This document shows positions 52,697 to 60,612 of a stretch of 64,000 nt of DNA, piece after piece. Location: NCBI RefSeq assembly GCF_004103715.1, contig NZ_CP035282.1:3124501-3188500 (forward strand), written 5' to 3'. Made by a program: the position numbers and the translations under genes. Numbering within the stretch: position 1 is the stretch's first letter; the number at the start of each line of letters is the position of its first letter. The DNA is from Acidilutibacter cellobiosedens. Lineage in GTDB: Bacteria; Bacillota; Clostridia; Tissierellales; Acidilutibacteraceae. The notes beneath the pieces are model-generated. The model was not told where the DNA came from, searched no databases, and saw only the letters and a list, made by a program, of their open reading frames with translations.

Positions 52697-52734
52697 GAAT
52701 AAATGGTTTAACAGTAGCCATTTATTCTTTTTTT
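52697..52734 (+). terminator. Terminator of the 249-residue gene
   Basis: GAATAAATGG pairs perfectly with CCATTTATTC, followed by seven T. Confidence 0.88.
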
Positions 52735-52814
52735 GTCACAAACTCGCTATATGCTCTTTTGTAGCAACTTGAGGTAGTAAAGGGCAGCGTGTTTGGATAA
52801 TTTACTTCAAAACG

Positions 52815-52843
52815 TTAGATAAGGGGCTGCGTAATCTTATAAT
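52815..52843 (+). promoter_or_regulatory. Promoter before the 69-residue membrane protein
   Basis: TTAGAT, 17 nt, TATAAT, with the ATG at 52891 and GACAGGAG between. Confidence 0.5.
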
Positions 52844-52890
52844 ATAAGTTACACTAATAATATAGAAAAGATTGACAGGAGTGAAGAGAT

Positions 52891-53100
52891 ATGAATAAAA
52901 AAGTCTTTATATTATCAAATGTTTCCCCCGTTATTGCAGGATATGGAGTATTCTATATTTTACTCGCTATTATAAAGCAAGTTCCAGTTGTTGGTCAGGA
53001 AGTATCAAAATTATGGTTTATACCATTTTTAATATTAACTGCTTATATAGCCTATTCAACTAGAAAAGAATACAAATTATCAAAGCAAAATGGACTATAG
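52891..53100 (+). CDS. Small two-segment membrane protein, 69 residues
   Basis: Unrecognised. Two hydrophobic helices (IAGYGVFYILLAII near residues 16-30 and KLWFIPFLILTAYIAY near 43-58) are joined by a short polar loop and end with a charged tail. GACAGGAG precedes the ATG. A terminator follows at 53119-53150, and the type III methyltransferase gene begins 178 bases later, so it is a separate unit. Function unknown. Confidence 0.65.
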   Translation: MNKKVFILSNVSPVIAGYGVFYILLAIIKQVPVVGQEVSKLWFIPFLILTAYIAYSTRKEYKLSKQNGL

Positions 53101-53118
53101 TATATATGATTATTGTAA

Positions 53119-53150
53119 GAAGTGCTTCAATTAGGAGCACTTCTTTTGTT
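53119..53150 (+). terminator. Terminator after the 69-residue gene
   Basis: GAAGTGCT pairs with AGCACTTC, then a T-rich tract. Confidence 0.8.
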
Positions 53151-53278
53151 TTGGGTGCATCGTTCAGTTAAACTTCACTTTTGGAAAAACTTATGATAGA
53201 ATTCTTTGTAGGTTGACAAGTTACTAAATTTGGATTAAAATTATTTATTTACTTAAAAGATATAAGGAGGTCAAATCT

Positions 53279-55018
53279 ATGCCTACGATAAATTTTAAAG
53301 GTAAAGCCTTTGTACAGAATCATCATCTAACAGTTAAATATCATCAACTTATTCCAGATAAAAAATCTAGTATAACAGATAATGTAAGTCTAAATGATAA
53401 TTTGATTATTCATGGTGATAATTTGCTAGCCCTAAAGGCACTGTTACCAAACTATGCAGGCAAAATTAATTGCATTTTTATCGACCCTCCGTATAATACG
53501 GGGGAAGAAAAATGGGTATATAATGATAATGTTAATTCCCCAATGATACAAGAATGGCTTGGGAAAGTAGTAGACAAAGATGATTTGACAAGACATGATA
53601 AATGGTGCTGCATGATGATGCCAAGGTTAAAGTTACTCAGGGAATTACTACATAAGGATGGAGCCATATTTGTCACAATAGATGATAATGAAGTTCATCA
53701 CCTGCGTATGCTAATGGATGAAATATTTGGCGAACATAATTTCGTAACTAATATAGTATGGCAGGCTAGAAAATCAGTTCAAAATGATACGGATATTAGC
53801 CAACAGCATAACCATATTCTTGTTTATGCCAAAAATAGAAGACAGGAAGAAAGAAGATTAAAGGAATCAAACGCAGATAGATGGTATACAATGGATGGTT
53901 TTGTTTTTAAACCATTAGAATTAGATAAATCGAAATTTTCAAATCCAGATAATGACCCTAGGGGACCGTGGAAGGCTGACCCATTTGATGCACCGCAAAT
54001 AAGGGAAAATTTAACCTATCCAATAGTAAATCCAAATACAGGAGTTGAATATTTACCTCCTAATGGAAGGCATTGGAGAACAGAAGAAGACAAATACAAA
54101 GCCTTATTAAAAGATGAGAGAATAATTTTTGGTACTACTGGAAGGGCAAAACCCCAACTTAAAGTGTTCTGGGAGGAAAAGAAGGATTTTGGAGAAGTTG
54201 AAAGAACATGGTGGGGGAATGGCTCGATTGAAACTTTTCTATATGATGAAGAAACAGAAGAAGAGATATTAAATGTGGACCAAGAATCTGCTCAGGAGTG
54301 GACTAACTATGGAACAGCGACTAGTGCATCTAAAATGTTACAACAAATATTTGAACAAGAAAAAGTTTTTGATACACCAAAGCCTGTTGAACTTGTGAAA
54401 CATATTTTAAAGTTAGCCACCAAAAATGATGCTATCGTACTAGATTCCTTTGCTGGAAGCGGTACAACTGGACATGCAGTTTTGGACATGAATTTTGAAG
54501 ATGACAAGAGTAATAGAAAATTCATTCTTATTGAATCAGAAGATTATGCTAATACTGTTACTGCTGAAAGGATAAGAAGAGTTATTAAGGGTGTACCAAG
54601 TGCTTCGAGTGAGAGAATTAAAAATGGTGTAGGGGGAACATTTTCTTATTTTGAGTTGGGTAATGCCATTGAATTGGAGGATATATTAAAGGGAGAGAAT
54701 TTACCAGAATATAAAGAATTAGCGAGATATTTATTTTATACTGCTACTGGGGATGATTTTGATATCACTAAGGTAGATGAGGAAAAGAATTACATTGGTG
54801 AAAATGACCAATATGAAGTTTATTTGTTTTATAAACCTGACATACAATATTTAAGGACTATTGCATTAGATTTAGATTTAGCAAAAAGTCTTGGCGAATA
54901 TAAAGGTAAAAAGAGGCTTGTTTTTGCTCCCATGAAATATTTAGATAACGAGTATCTTTTACAGTATAGAATTGAGTATTGTCAATTGCCATTTGAAATT
55001 TATAGGTTTAAGGAGTAA
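53279..55018 (+). CDS. Type III restriction-modification methyltransferase (Mod)
   Basis: DNA adenine-N6 methyltransferase of a type III system. The catalytic motif IDPPYNTGEEKWVYND starts near D69, before the SAM-binding motif LDSFAGSGTTGHAV near F391, i.e. the beta-class order found in Mod subunits. The region between (about 150-370) is the target-recognition part, with LTYPIVNPNTGVEYLPPNG and RTWWGNGSIE. Length of 579 is typical. AAGGAGG precedes the ATG. The Res gene starts five bases after the stop, so both subunits are made from one transcript. Confidence 0.94.
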   Translation: MPTINFKGKAFVQNHHLTVKYHQLIPDKKSSITDNVSLNDNLIIHGDNLLALKALLPNYAGKINCIFIDPPYNTGEEKWVYNDNVNSPMIQEWLGKVVDKDDLTRHDKWCCMMMPRLKLLRELLHKDGAIFVTIDDNEVHHLRMLMDEIFGEHNFVTNIVWQARKSVQNDTDISQQHNHILVYAKNRRQEERRLKESNADRWYTMDGFVFKPLELDKSKFSNPDNDPRGPWKADPFDAPQIRENLTYPIVNPNTGVEYLPPNGRHWRTEEDKYKALLKDERIIFGTTGRAKPQLKVFWEEKKDFGEVERTWWGNGSIETFLYDEETEEEILNVDQESAQEWTNYGTATSASKMLQQIFEQEKVFDTPKPVELVKHILKLATKNDAIVLDSFAGSGTTGHAVLDMNFEDDKSNRKFILIESEDYANTVTAERIRRVIKGVPSASSERIKNGVGGTFSYFELGNAIELEDILKGENLPEYKELARYLFYTATGDDFDITKVDEEKNYIGENDQYEVYLFYKPDIQYLRTIALDLDLAKSLGEYKGKKRLVFAPMKYLDNEYLLQYRIEYCQLPFEIYRFKE

Positions 55019-55023
55019 TCATT

Positions 55024-57561
55024 ATGAAATTAAAAGACTATCAAAAAAGGTGTTTGAAAGATATTAAACTGTATCTTCAATCTCTTGTAGAATACAAAGA
55101 TAAATATGATAAATACATAGAGATTGATAAAGAAATGGCTTTTGATTATGATTTTCCTAAAAAAGCATGGGAGCAATGTGAATTTAAAAATGCTGTTGGA
55201 GAATCTGTAGTATACAATTCTAAACAAAATGGACTAAATGAACCTTTGCCAAACTTTTGTATAAAAGTTCCTACAGGTGGTGGGAAGACCTTTCTTGCCA
55301 CAAGAACTGTAGATTTGATTAATACAATATATCGTAAAAAGAAAACAGGTATAGTTTTATGGATTGTTCCGACTAATCAGATATACAGACAAACAATTAA
55401 TAGTTTAAAAAATAGAGAGCACCCATATAGGCAAGTTTTGGATTTATCTAGTGGTGGGAGAACTTTAATCTTGGAAAAAGGAGATAGATTTACAACTCAA
55501 GATATTAATGAAAATTTAGTTATTATGATGTTAATGCTACCTTCTGCTAATAGACAAAACAAAGAAACTTTAAAAATCTTTCAAGATGCAGGAGGGTTTG
55601 ATTCATTTTTTCCGCCTGACGATGATTTTAAAGCCCATGAAGACTTAATAGATAAGTTCCCAAACCTCGATTACTTTGGTGAAGAAGATTCTTTTTGGAA
55701 ACAGATAAAAACATCACTAGGAAATACTTTGAGAATTCTAAAGCCTGTTATTATTATTGATGAAGGGCAAAAGGCTTATAGTGAAAATGCACAGAAAACT
55801 ATAAGAAATTTCAACCCAAGTATCGTAGTTGAACTTTCTGCTACACCACCTAGCGGTAGCAATCCTATTAGTCATATAACAGGACAGGATTTAAATCGTG
55901 AGGAAATGATAAAACTAGACATTCATGTAGTAAATAAGGCAACAACAAATTGGAAGGATGTTGTTCTATCAAGTGTTGAAAAAAGGAATTCACTTGAAAA
56001 ACTAGCAAAACAATATGAATCACAAACTGGGCAGTATATACGTCCAATTTGCTTAATTCAGGTAGAAAGAACGGGCAAAAACCAAATTAATAGTGGATAT
56101 ATTCATTCAGAACATGTAAAAGATTATTTAATGAATGAATGTGGAATATCTTCTAATGAAATAGCAATTAAATCTAGTGAGAAAGATGACATTGAAGGTA
56201 TAGACCTGTTAAGTAAGGATTGTTCAATACGTTATATTATAACCAAACAAGCACTACAAGAAGGTTGGGACTGTTCCTTTGCTTATGTTTTAACAGTATT
56301 GACTGATACAAGTTCCGAGATGAATATTACGCAACTTGTTGGAAGGATTTTGCGACAACCTTATGCAAAGAAAACGAAAATCATTGACTTAGATGAAAGT
56401 TATGTATATTGCTATAGACCTAATACTAATGAGATATTAAATAATATTAAAAAGGGATTAGAGGGAGAAGGCCTAGGAGATATAGCAGGAAGAGTGATTT
56501 CGGAATCAGGGGACCTAGATACCTCAGCCAGAGTGGATACAACAATTATTAGATACAGAGAAGAATTTAAAAAATTTGAGGGTAGAATATATTTACCAAG
56601 ATTTATTATTAGAGAAAATGAATCCTACAGGGAATTAAGTTATGAGATGGATATCCTTAGCCGAATTAATTGGAATGAAATTTCCTTAAAGGATATAGAA
56701 TCCCTTGTATTATCACCTGAAAATAAAAATGATATTGTAATTAGCATTGCTTTAAGCGATAGTACTGAAGATTTAATAGAAAAAAAGATTAGTGCCATGA
56801 GAGCGGATGGACTCATTGTTGATTATCTCTTTATAACGAGACATATTATGAATGTAGTTCCTAACCCTTGGGTTGCATATGAGATTACAGAGAAGGCATT
56901 AAAAATATTAAGAGGAAAGTATTCTGATGATTTAATAAGTGCTAATATGGTTTTTATAATTCAAGAGTTAAATAAAACTCTAGAAGAGCAGCGTGACATT
57001 CTTGCTCAAAAGTTATTTGTTGAATTGATAAAAAATAAAGAGATACTGTTTTTCTTACAATGCGATTCAAATTTTGCATTGCCTACGAAAAATGCAGTAA
57101 GAAATAATGTTAAAAAACTTACAAGGGATACTGGAGACCCAATTGAAAAAAGTTTATTCGAGTACGTTCCAGAGGAAGAATTAAACAAGTTAGAACAATC
57201 TGTTGCGGTATATATTGATAAACAACAAAAATTGCTTTGGTGGTATAGAAATCTATCAAAACAGGATTATTATATTCAAGGCTGGAAAAAGTCAAAAATA
57301 TATCCGGATTTTATATTATCCAAACCAAATGAGGAAAATGATGATTATTCAAAGGTTCTTGTAGTTGAGACAAAAGGATTACATTTAAAAAACGAAGATA
57401 CTGCTTATAAAAAGTCGGTTTTTGATTTATGTAATGAGTTAGGCAAAAAGATTAGTTGGGAAGAACTCGGGGAAGAATTTAGAGATAAGACAGTTGAGTT
57501 TCAGATTATTTTTGATAAGGAATGGCAGAGAAAACTCAATGAAATATTTGACGTATGGTAA
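55024..57561 (+). CDS. Type III restriction enzyme (Res) helicase-nuclease
   Basis: ATP-dependent restriction subunit. Helicase motifs are KVPTGGGKTFLATR (Walker A, P83), IIIDEGQKAY (DEAD-like), VVELSATPPSG (motif III), and the C-terminal helicase half with ITKQALQEGWDCSFA and QLVGRILRQPYAKK. The nuclease is at the end: YPDFILSK followed by VVETKGLHLKN fits PD-(D/E)xK. Length of 845 is normal for Res (850-1000). No premature stop, so the system looks intact. Its ribosome site AAGGAG lies in the last codons of mod. A long hairpin follows. Confidence 0.94.
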   Translation: MKLKDYQKRCLKDIKLYLQSLVEYKDKYDKYIEIDKEMAFDYDFPKKAWEQCEFKNAVGESVVYNSKQNGLNEPLPNFCIKVPTGGGKTFLATRTVDLINTIYRKKKTGIVLWIVPTNQIYRQTINSLKNREHPYRQVLDLSSGGRTLILEKGDRFTTQDINENLVIMMLMLPSANRQNKETLKIFQDAGGFDSFFPPDDDFKAHEDLIDKFPNLDYFGEEDSFWKQIKTSLGNTLRILKPVIIIDEGQKAYSENAQKTIRNFNPSIVVELSATPPSGSNPISHITGQDLNREEMIKLDIHVVNKATTNWKDVVLSSVEKRNSLEKLAKQYESQTGQYIRPICLIQVERTGKNQINSGYIHSEHVKDYLMNECGISSNEIAIKSSEKDDIEGIDLLSKDCSIRYIITKQALQEGWDCSFAYVLTVLTDTSSEMNITQLVGRILRQPYAKKTKIIDLDESYVYCYRPNTNEILNNIKKGLEGEGLGDIAGRVISESGDLDTSARVDTTIIRYREEFKKFEGRIYLPRFIIRENESYRELSYEMDILSRINWNEISLKDIESLVLSPENKNDIVISIALSDSTEDLIEKKISAMRADGLIVDYLFITRHIMNVVPNPWVAYEITEKALKILRGKYSDDLISANMVFIIQELNKTLEEQRDILAQKLFVELIKNKEILFFLQCDSNFALPTKNAVRNNVKKLTRDTGDPIEKSLFEYVPEEELNKLEQSVAVYIDKQQKLLWWYRNLSKQDYYIQGWKKSKIYPDFILSKPNEENDDYSKVLVVETKGLHLKNEDTAYKKSVFDLCNELGKKISWEELGEEFRDKTVEFQIIFDKEWQRKLNEIFDVW

Positions 57562-57565
57562 GCAA

Positions 57566-57595
57566 ACAGACTTTCAGCTACCGCTGAAAGTCTGT
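57566..57595. terminator. Hairpin between the Res and Rep-like genes
   Basis: ACAGACTTTCAGC pairs perfectly with GCTGAAAGTCTGT across a four-base loop. It lacks a T run but separates convergent genes. Confidence 0.7.
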
Positions 57596-57708
57596 TGCAT
57601 TATGCTTATATATAATTACAGCAGCATTCCTGCAAAAAGGAAAACAAGCACAAATAGGCCATTTTGTATTTAAAAATACATAATGACCTTACTTGTTATA
57701 GATTTGAA

Positions 57709-57768
57709 TTTAACACGTGTTAAAGGTTATTATTTGGTTATTGACTATGCTAGTGGTTATTGGTTATT
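57709..57768. other. Candidate replication origin: palindrome plus four GGTTATT repeats
   Basis: A perfect 16-bp palindrome (TTTAACAC/GTGTTAAA, 57709-57724) is followed directly by GGTTATT at 57725, 57736, 57755 and 57762. This lies just past the 3' end of the Rep-like gene. Palindrome plus iterons is a common origin design; activity is inference. Confidence 0.5.
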
Positions 57769-57811
57769 TTGAATGGGGTTAATTTTACGTATGATATATA
57801 AGTCTCATACC

Positions 57812-58921
57812 CTACCCTCCACCATCCTCTAAATAAAATGCCGGAGGAATAAATAGTGAGGATGCAATTATAGATTCTATATGAATATTTTTTTGCTGGT
57901 TAAGATGCTTTTTTAGAAAAGTGATTAGTATTAGTATTTTCAAAAGAGAGATTTTGAAATTTAATTTGTCTGGTTCATTAAAATCGGTAAAATCTATTTT
58001 CCTGCTAACCTTATCTAAAAGGTATACAGGATTAATATTATTTTTCTTTAATATTCCCAGATAATTGTTTTGGGTTTTTTGGGGATATTTTATATTTATA
58101 AAGTCTTTAGGTCTCTCATTAAAATCGGTAACAAATTCTATTAGGTTTCGGGCTTTTATTTTTCCGAACTCACTTTTAATTCTTTCTATTAGTTCGCTCT
58201 TATATAGAAAAGGACTATTAAGATTAGCATTTTTAACAGCATCTAGGAGCAAGTTTTCGCAAAATTGTTTTGTTAAAACATCTTTTACTGTTCTATTATA
58301 CCTAAAATGATACCTCAGGTAAGCCTTCTTAACCTGGTATTCAAATCGCAAAACATATTTAATGTTATTCATTATGGTATAATCCTCATTTGACACAGAA
58401 TGCGGTCTATTGGTAACCCTAAATTTTATTTCATCAACTTTACTATAGATATTTAAAGCATAACTTCCGTTTCTTGCTTGTATCCCTGTAGGATAATTAT
58501 GCCTTTTTAATCTTGGGTATCGTGTCTTTTTCAAGCACTCCAAATAAATGGTTTTATCCTCTTCATTATCTGCGTAATAATGTACAAATGGATGTATTTC
58601 GGTGCATATCCAGTTTTCAAAGCAGTCAACATCAATATCGGGGAGGAGTTTTTTGATTTTGTAGTTGACTAACTTTATGACTAAACTTGCATCAGTAAGG
58701 TTAAATGGTTTGGCATTTGTTCCATAAAAAAATTTAGGAATCGAAAATTTAATCAGGAGTATCCCTGCTGGAAAATACCAAAACAATAAATGCCCGTCTT
58801 TCTTAAAAAATGAAATGGAATTATCTTTTTTGTTCACCCATTTTTTCCAACCTCTTTGCACAAGGCCATTTATATTAATATTTGCGTAAGTGTATGCTCG
58901 GATTGTATCGACAGATACCAT
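57812..58921 (-). CDS. Putative replication initiation protein (filamentous-phage/plasmid Rep-like)
   Basis: Tentatively a rolling-circle-type replication protein. SIPKFFYGTNAKPFNLTDAS and ICTEIHPFVHYYADNEEDKT resemble the S-pKf-G-N and downstream segments of pII/RstA-type and related plasmid Rep proteins; YPTGIQARNGSYALNIYSKV supports this. I did not find a clear HUH motif, and the tyrosine cannot be picked out, so the assignment is uncertain. Length of 369 fits. ATG 58921 follows AAGGGGG eight bases upstream; a GTG nine bases earlier overlaps that site. A candidate origin lies just beyond its 3' end and operator-like repeats upstream. Confidence 0.5.
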   Translation of the reverse strand: MVSVDTIRAYTYANININGLVQRGWKKWVNKKDNSISFFKKDGHLLFWYFPAGILLIKFSIPKFFYGTNAKPFNLTDASLVIKLVNYKIKKLLPDIDVDCFENWICTEIHPFVHYYADNEEDKTIYLECLKKTRYPRLKRHNYPTGIQARNGSYALNIYSKVDEIKFRVTNRPHSVSNEDYTIMNNIKYVLRFEYQVKKAYLRYHFRYNRTVKDVLTKQFCENLLLDAVKNANLNSPFLYKSELIERIKSEFGKIKARNLIEFVTDFNERPKDFINIKYPQKTQNNYLGILKKNNINPVYLLDKVSRKIDFTDFNEPDKLNFKISLLKILILITFLKKHLNQQKNIHIESIIASSLFIPPAFYLEDGGG

Positions 58922-59353
58922 GTAATTCACCCCCTTCCCCTAAGAAGTTATAAGGGATTTTGGAGGTAATTTTACACAGCGTTTTTGAGAATTCAAATTT
59001 TGGGGCAAAAAACTTTTTATTTGAGGACTTTTAAATCAGTTCTACAACAACCCCAAAGTCTTAAACTTACGTGTCAGTAAGTGTCAAATAGCGAGCAAAA
59101 CTGATTTTAGAAACGGTTCCCTAAATAGAAAACGAAAAAGATAGAATAATTAGAAATGCACTAGATTTATATCTATAGTATAGAGAAACGGTTCAAAAAC
59201 GCTTTATTTGCAGGCGAAACCATTTTTTCTAATTTAATTCTTTTAGAAACTGTTTCTCTAATTAAAAATCTTTTAAAATATCTATTTAAAACTCTCTAAA
59301 AAATCCTGTGTTATACTAATATTGGGAAGGAAATAAAAAAGAGGTGTTTATAA
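58922..59353. promoter_or_regulatory. Regulatory spacer with three AGAAACNGTT-type sites
   Basis: 432 bases with no gene seen. It contains AGAAACGGTTCC (about 59109), AGAAACGGTTCA (about 59183) and the full palindrome AGAAACTGTTTCT (about 59244), spaced about 65-75 bases apart, between the divergent Rep-like and 172-residue genes. A TATACT box at 59312-59317 could be the -10 of the latter. Confidence 0.55.
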
Positions 59354-59872
59354 TTGGAAAATAATATAATAAGTTTAGATAGATACAGAAATAATACAAA
59401 AGAAGAGACAAAACAAATAAAACAAAAGAAACAAAAGTATTCAAGTTATTTGGAATATAAAGAAAATGAAAAAGAAAAGATAGAATTTAATAAAAATGAA
59501 ATTGAATGTTTGTTAGATTTATTTAATACCCGTATAGAATTTTATAAAGAACTATCGAAGGAAATATTTAAGGAAAATAATTTTGAACGGGAAGAATTAA
59601 GATATTTCCAATATAGTGAATGGAGATTTTACAATGAAACAATAAATAATATAGACAAATTAAAGAAATTAGAACTTATATTTAAAAATAAGATGGAAAC
59701 GAAATACGTTATGTTACATTATAAAGATGTGAGTTTTATTGATTCAGAAATAAACTTCGAAACTCTTGGTGTAAGTGACGATACTGAACAGGAAAATATG
59801 CAAAAATATAAATCAATAAATAAAAAACTTGATAAAATACTAATGGGAGATGGAAAGCCTCTTATTTTATAA
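59354..59872 (+). CDS. Uncharacterised 172-residue element protein
   Basis: Not recognised. It is highly charged, with a lysine/glutamate-rich N-terminal half (KEETKQIKQKKQKYSSYLEY) that would form coiled coil, and no membrane segment. The start is TTG at 59354 with GAGGTG upstream. It is divergent from the Rep-like gene across a spacer with repeated operator-like sites, so it might be a small DNA-binding or replication-accessory protein; that is inference. A terminator follows. Confidence 0.65.
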   Translation: MENNIISLDRYRNNTKEETKQIKQKKQKYSSYLEYKENEKEKIEFNKNEIECLLDLFNTRIEFYKELSKEIFKENNFEREELRYFQYSEWRFYNETINNIDKLKKLELIFKNKMETKYVMLHYKDVSFIDSEINFETLGVSDDTEQENMQKYKSINKKLDKILMGDGKPLIL

Positions 59873-59886
59873 ATTACTTTTCACTA

Positions 59887-59926
59887 AAATGCTACTAATA
59901 CAAATGCGTATTTAGTAGTATTTTTT
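59887..59926 (+). terminator. Terminator of the 172-residue gene
   Basis: ATGCTACTAATAC pairs imperfectly with GTATTTAGTAGTAT, followed by six T. The rest of 59873-60145 is AT-rich with no gene seen. Confidence 0.75.
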
Positions 59927-60145
59927 AATTCATTTTTAAAATGGGTAAGCGAAGTAATAACTTTTTTAAAATTTTTATAAAAAATCAAAAAAGTTTTAAA
60001 TAGTTTGCAGAAGTTTAAAGTTTTCTTACCCACATTTAAATATTACATTTCTATTACAATTTTGCTTATAGCCCCTAATTCCGAACTCTCCAAATATTTT
60101 ATGTTATGCTACAAATAACGCAGGAAAATTGGAGGTGCTTACTGG

Positions 60146-60310
60146 ATGGCGATTAAATTTATAGTTAAAGAACTTAACAAACCATCGCAGTTCGCACTGA
60201 CCAACTTGAGCCAGTCGGTTTATAATTTTCTGGACACTTGTAGTGATAATAATAACACTACTACGAAGAATGGCAGTGCCGAAACAAAACAGATGGGAAA
60301 AACAGCATAA
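60146..60310 (+). CDS. 54-residue protein next to attR
   Basis: Unrecognised small protein beginning MAIKFIVKELNKPSQFAL and continuing with a hydrophilic, Asn/Thr-rich tail. GGAGGTG lies eight bases before the ATG, a strong ribosome site, and a clear terminator follows at 60327-60357, so it is probably expressed. Its position at the element's end makes a recombination directionality factor or regulator of the junction thinkable; the sequence does not prove it. Confidence 0.6.
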   Translation: MAIKFIVKELNKPSQFALTNLSQSVYNFLDTCSDNNNTTTKNGSAETKQMGKTA

Positions 60311-60326
60311 AAAACTACTAACACAC

Positions 60327-60357
60327 AAAAGGCTACCAAAATTTCTGGTAGCCTTTT
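60327..60357 (+). terminator. Terminator of the 54-residue gene
   Basis: AAAAGGCTACCA pairs perfectly with TGGTAGCCTTTT across a seven-base loop. It insulates the following gene copy from element transcription. Confidence 0.88.
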
Positions 60358-60414
60358 AAATTTGCGAAATTTGGATATATTATATTAAAATACAATTATA
60401 AAGGAGGTGGTTTT

Positions 60415-60576
60415 ATGGCAAACAATAAAATACCCAATAGATTAATTGCTGAAAAATCTCCATATTTACTCCAACACGCATATAATCCTGTTAATTGGTT
60501 CCCTTGGGGTCAAGAAGCATTTGAAACAGCAAAAAGAGAAGATAAGCCAATTTTCTTATCTATTGGGTATTCGTAG
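60415..60576 (+). pseudogene. Element-borne 5' copy of the target gene (yyaL-like), stop before the CxxC
   Basis: Encodes 53 residues, starting [20 protein letters not shown] and ending FLSIGYS, then TAG. About 81% identical in protein to the native N terminus (48320 onward; ten differences over 53 residues), but clearly different in DNA. It has its own AAGGAGGTGG site four bases before the ATG. The next 21 bases (TAG TTT TGC TGT TAA TAA CCG) hold three in-frame stops and the attP arm, then the frame continues in phase into the displaced 3' part. It lies inside the element, so it travels with it. Whether it is functional or a relic cannot be told. Confidence 0.85.
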
Positions 60577-60612
60577 TTTTGCTGTTAATAACCGACTTGC
60601 CACTGGTGCCAC
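60574..60612. other. attR of the element
   Basis: Contains the arm TTGCTGTTAAT (60579-60589), 15 bases from the core TG (60604-60605), then CACGTTATGG from the chromosome. Combined with attL it rebuilds a 52-bp attP with perfect 11-bp inverted arms, and an attB that restores the open reading frame. Confidence 0.88.

Larger units (their letters stand above)
52559..52890. other. Spacer with terminator and promoter
   Basis: Holds no gene I can support. It contains a terminator at 52697-52734 and a likely promoter at 52815-52843, described separately. Confidence 0.6.
48491..60604. mobile_element. 12.1-kb serine-integrase element inserted in the yyaL-like gene
   Basis: The ends are fixed by the shared sequence CACTGGTG (48488-48495 and 60601-60608) and by the split gene. 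Genes inside: a large serine recombinase beside attL, a 79-residue protein, a small serine resolvase, two small membrane proteins, an unassigned 249-residue protein, type III modification and restriction genes, a Rep-like protein, a 172-residue protein, a 54-residue protein and a copy of the target gene's 5' end. No capsid, conjugation or relaxase genes are seen, so it is an integrative genomic island, perhaps with autonomous replication, rather than a complete prophage or ICE. Confidence 0.92.

Noticed and set aside
57812-58921. Relaxase (mobilisation protein)
   Set aside because: No histidine triad or upstream oriT-like nick sequence could be found; similarity to phage/plasmid Rep proteins was better though weak.
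60574-60594. Programmed translational bypass of the 21-base stop-containing stretch at attR
   Set aside because: The frame is kept across 21 bases, but there are no matching take-off and landing codons, and the stretch is fully explained as the integrase arm of attP.
48491-60604. Complete prophage or conjugative element
   Set aside because: No capsid, tail, terminase, lysis, relaxase or type IV secretion genes are seen in the 12.1 kb.
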